Shown here piece after piece: positions 63,989 through 64,000 of a stretch of 64,000 nt of DNA. Under the pieces are notes generated by a model. It saw only the letters and a list, made by a program, of their open reading frames with translations. It did not search any database and was not told the origin of the DNA. The translations under genes were made by a program, and so were the position numbers. The DNA is taken from NCBI RefSeq assembly GCF_900148515.1, contig NZ_FRXN01000003.1, positions 124,001 through 188,000 on the forward strand, written 5' to 3'. Origin of the DNA: Algoriphagus zhangzhouensis. Its GTDB lineage: Bacteria > Bacteroidota > Bacteroidia > Cytophagales > Cyclobacteriaceae. The first letter of the stretch is position 1; each line of letters starts with the position of its first letter.

Positions 63989-64000
63989 AAATATCAAGTC

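Overview
The window comes from a member of the Bacteroidota, most likely order Cytophagales (Cyclobacteriaceae or Algoriphagus type). I infer this from protein families and sequence signals; no database search was run. The signals are: -7 boxes of the TAnnTTTG type upstream of metG, dapA, pyrE, higB and the upxY-like gene; little Shine-Dalgarno sequence; many SPII lipoproteins; Gln just after several signal-peptide cleavage sites; a fused CusA/CzcA-TolC efflux protein; DUF6090, DUF4230, DUF3822, UpxY and DUF6503-like families; and the dapA-xseA-xseB and DUF3822-coaD orders. No rRNA, tRNA, CRISPR array, insertion sequence or phage gene was seen.

Layout. 1-5.6 kb (+): a tight operon of planctomycete-type secreted proteins (DUF1553; Tat-exported DUF1501; a membrane/cytochrome c/leucine-rich-repeat protein) ending in a SIS-domain sugar-phosphate protein. 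5.6-12.2 kb (-): formate/nitrite-type channel, CotH-kinase-like secreted protein, nucleotide pyrophosphatase plus group III truncated globin, acetyltransferase, thioredoxin-like secreted protein, APH-type kinase, YdeI-type protein. 12.2-19.9 kb (-): heavy-metal efflux locus (response regulator, histidine kinase, RND-TolC fusion, lipoprotein adaptor). Two matching 11-bp-period direct repeats suggest control by its own regulator. 19.9-21.4 kb: PepSY iron-reductase-like membrane protein behind three tandem Fur/PerR-like palindromes. 22.2-26.2 kb (-): a complete Anbu locus (circularly permuted ATP-grasp, alpha-E, Anbu proteasome-like protease, transglutaminase). 26.4-32.5 kb: YitT transporter, TIMP-like secreted protein, metG, a TetR regulator, a 103-bp imperfect palindrome, and a HigB/HigA module with a palindromic operator inside its promoter.

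32.5-42.8 kb: ligA (with an unusual insertion) overlapping a sulfatase, then a serine hydrolase, DUF4230, an LLM flavin monooxygenase, dapA-xseA-xseB and an outer-membrane barrel. 42.8-45.1 kb (-): ABC exporter and a NusG-like UpxY antiterminator. 45.2-56.9 kb: a loosely packed accessory stretch of mostly single + strand genes (acetyltransferase, small membrane proteins, S33 peptidase, CPBP protease, amidohydrolase, esterase-TPR, RsgA), with a group I globin and a three-domain AraC-type regulator on the - strand. 56.9-64 kb: DUF1573, a RecD-like helicase, NUDIX, DUF3822-coaD, a second NUDIX, pyrE and an ATP-grasp-like protein.

The most interesting systems are the Anbu locus, the planctomycete-type cytochrome/DUF1501/SIS operon, the autoregulated efflux locus with its internal signal peptide, and the DUF4242/cyclase-like/AraC regulator. 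Start codons were moved from the longest reading frame to the residue that best fits the family or signal peptide, as noted in each entry.
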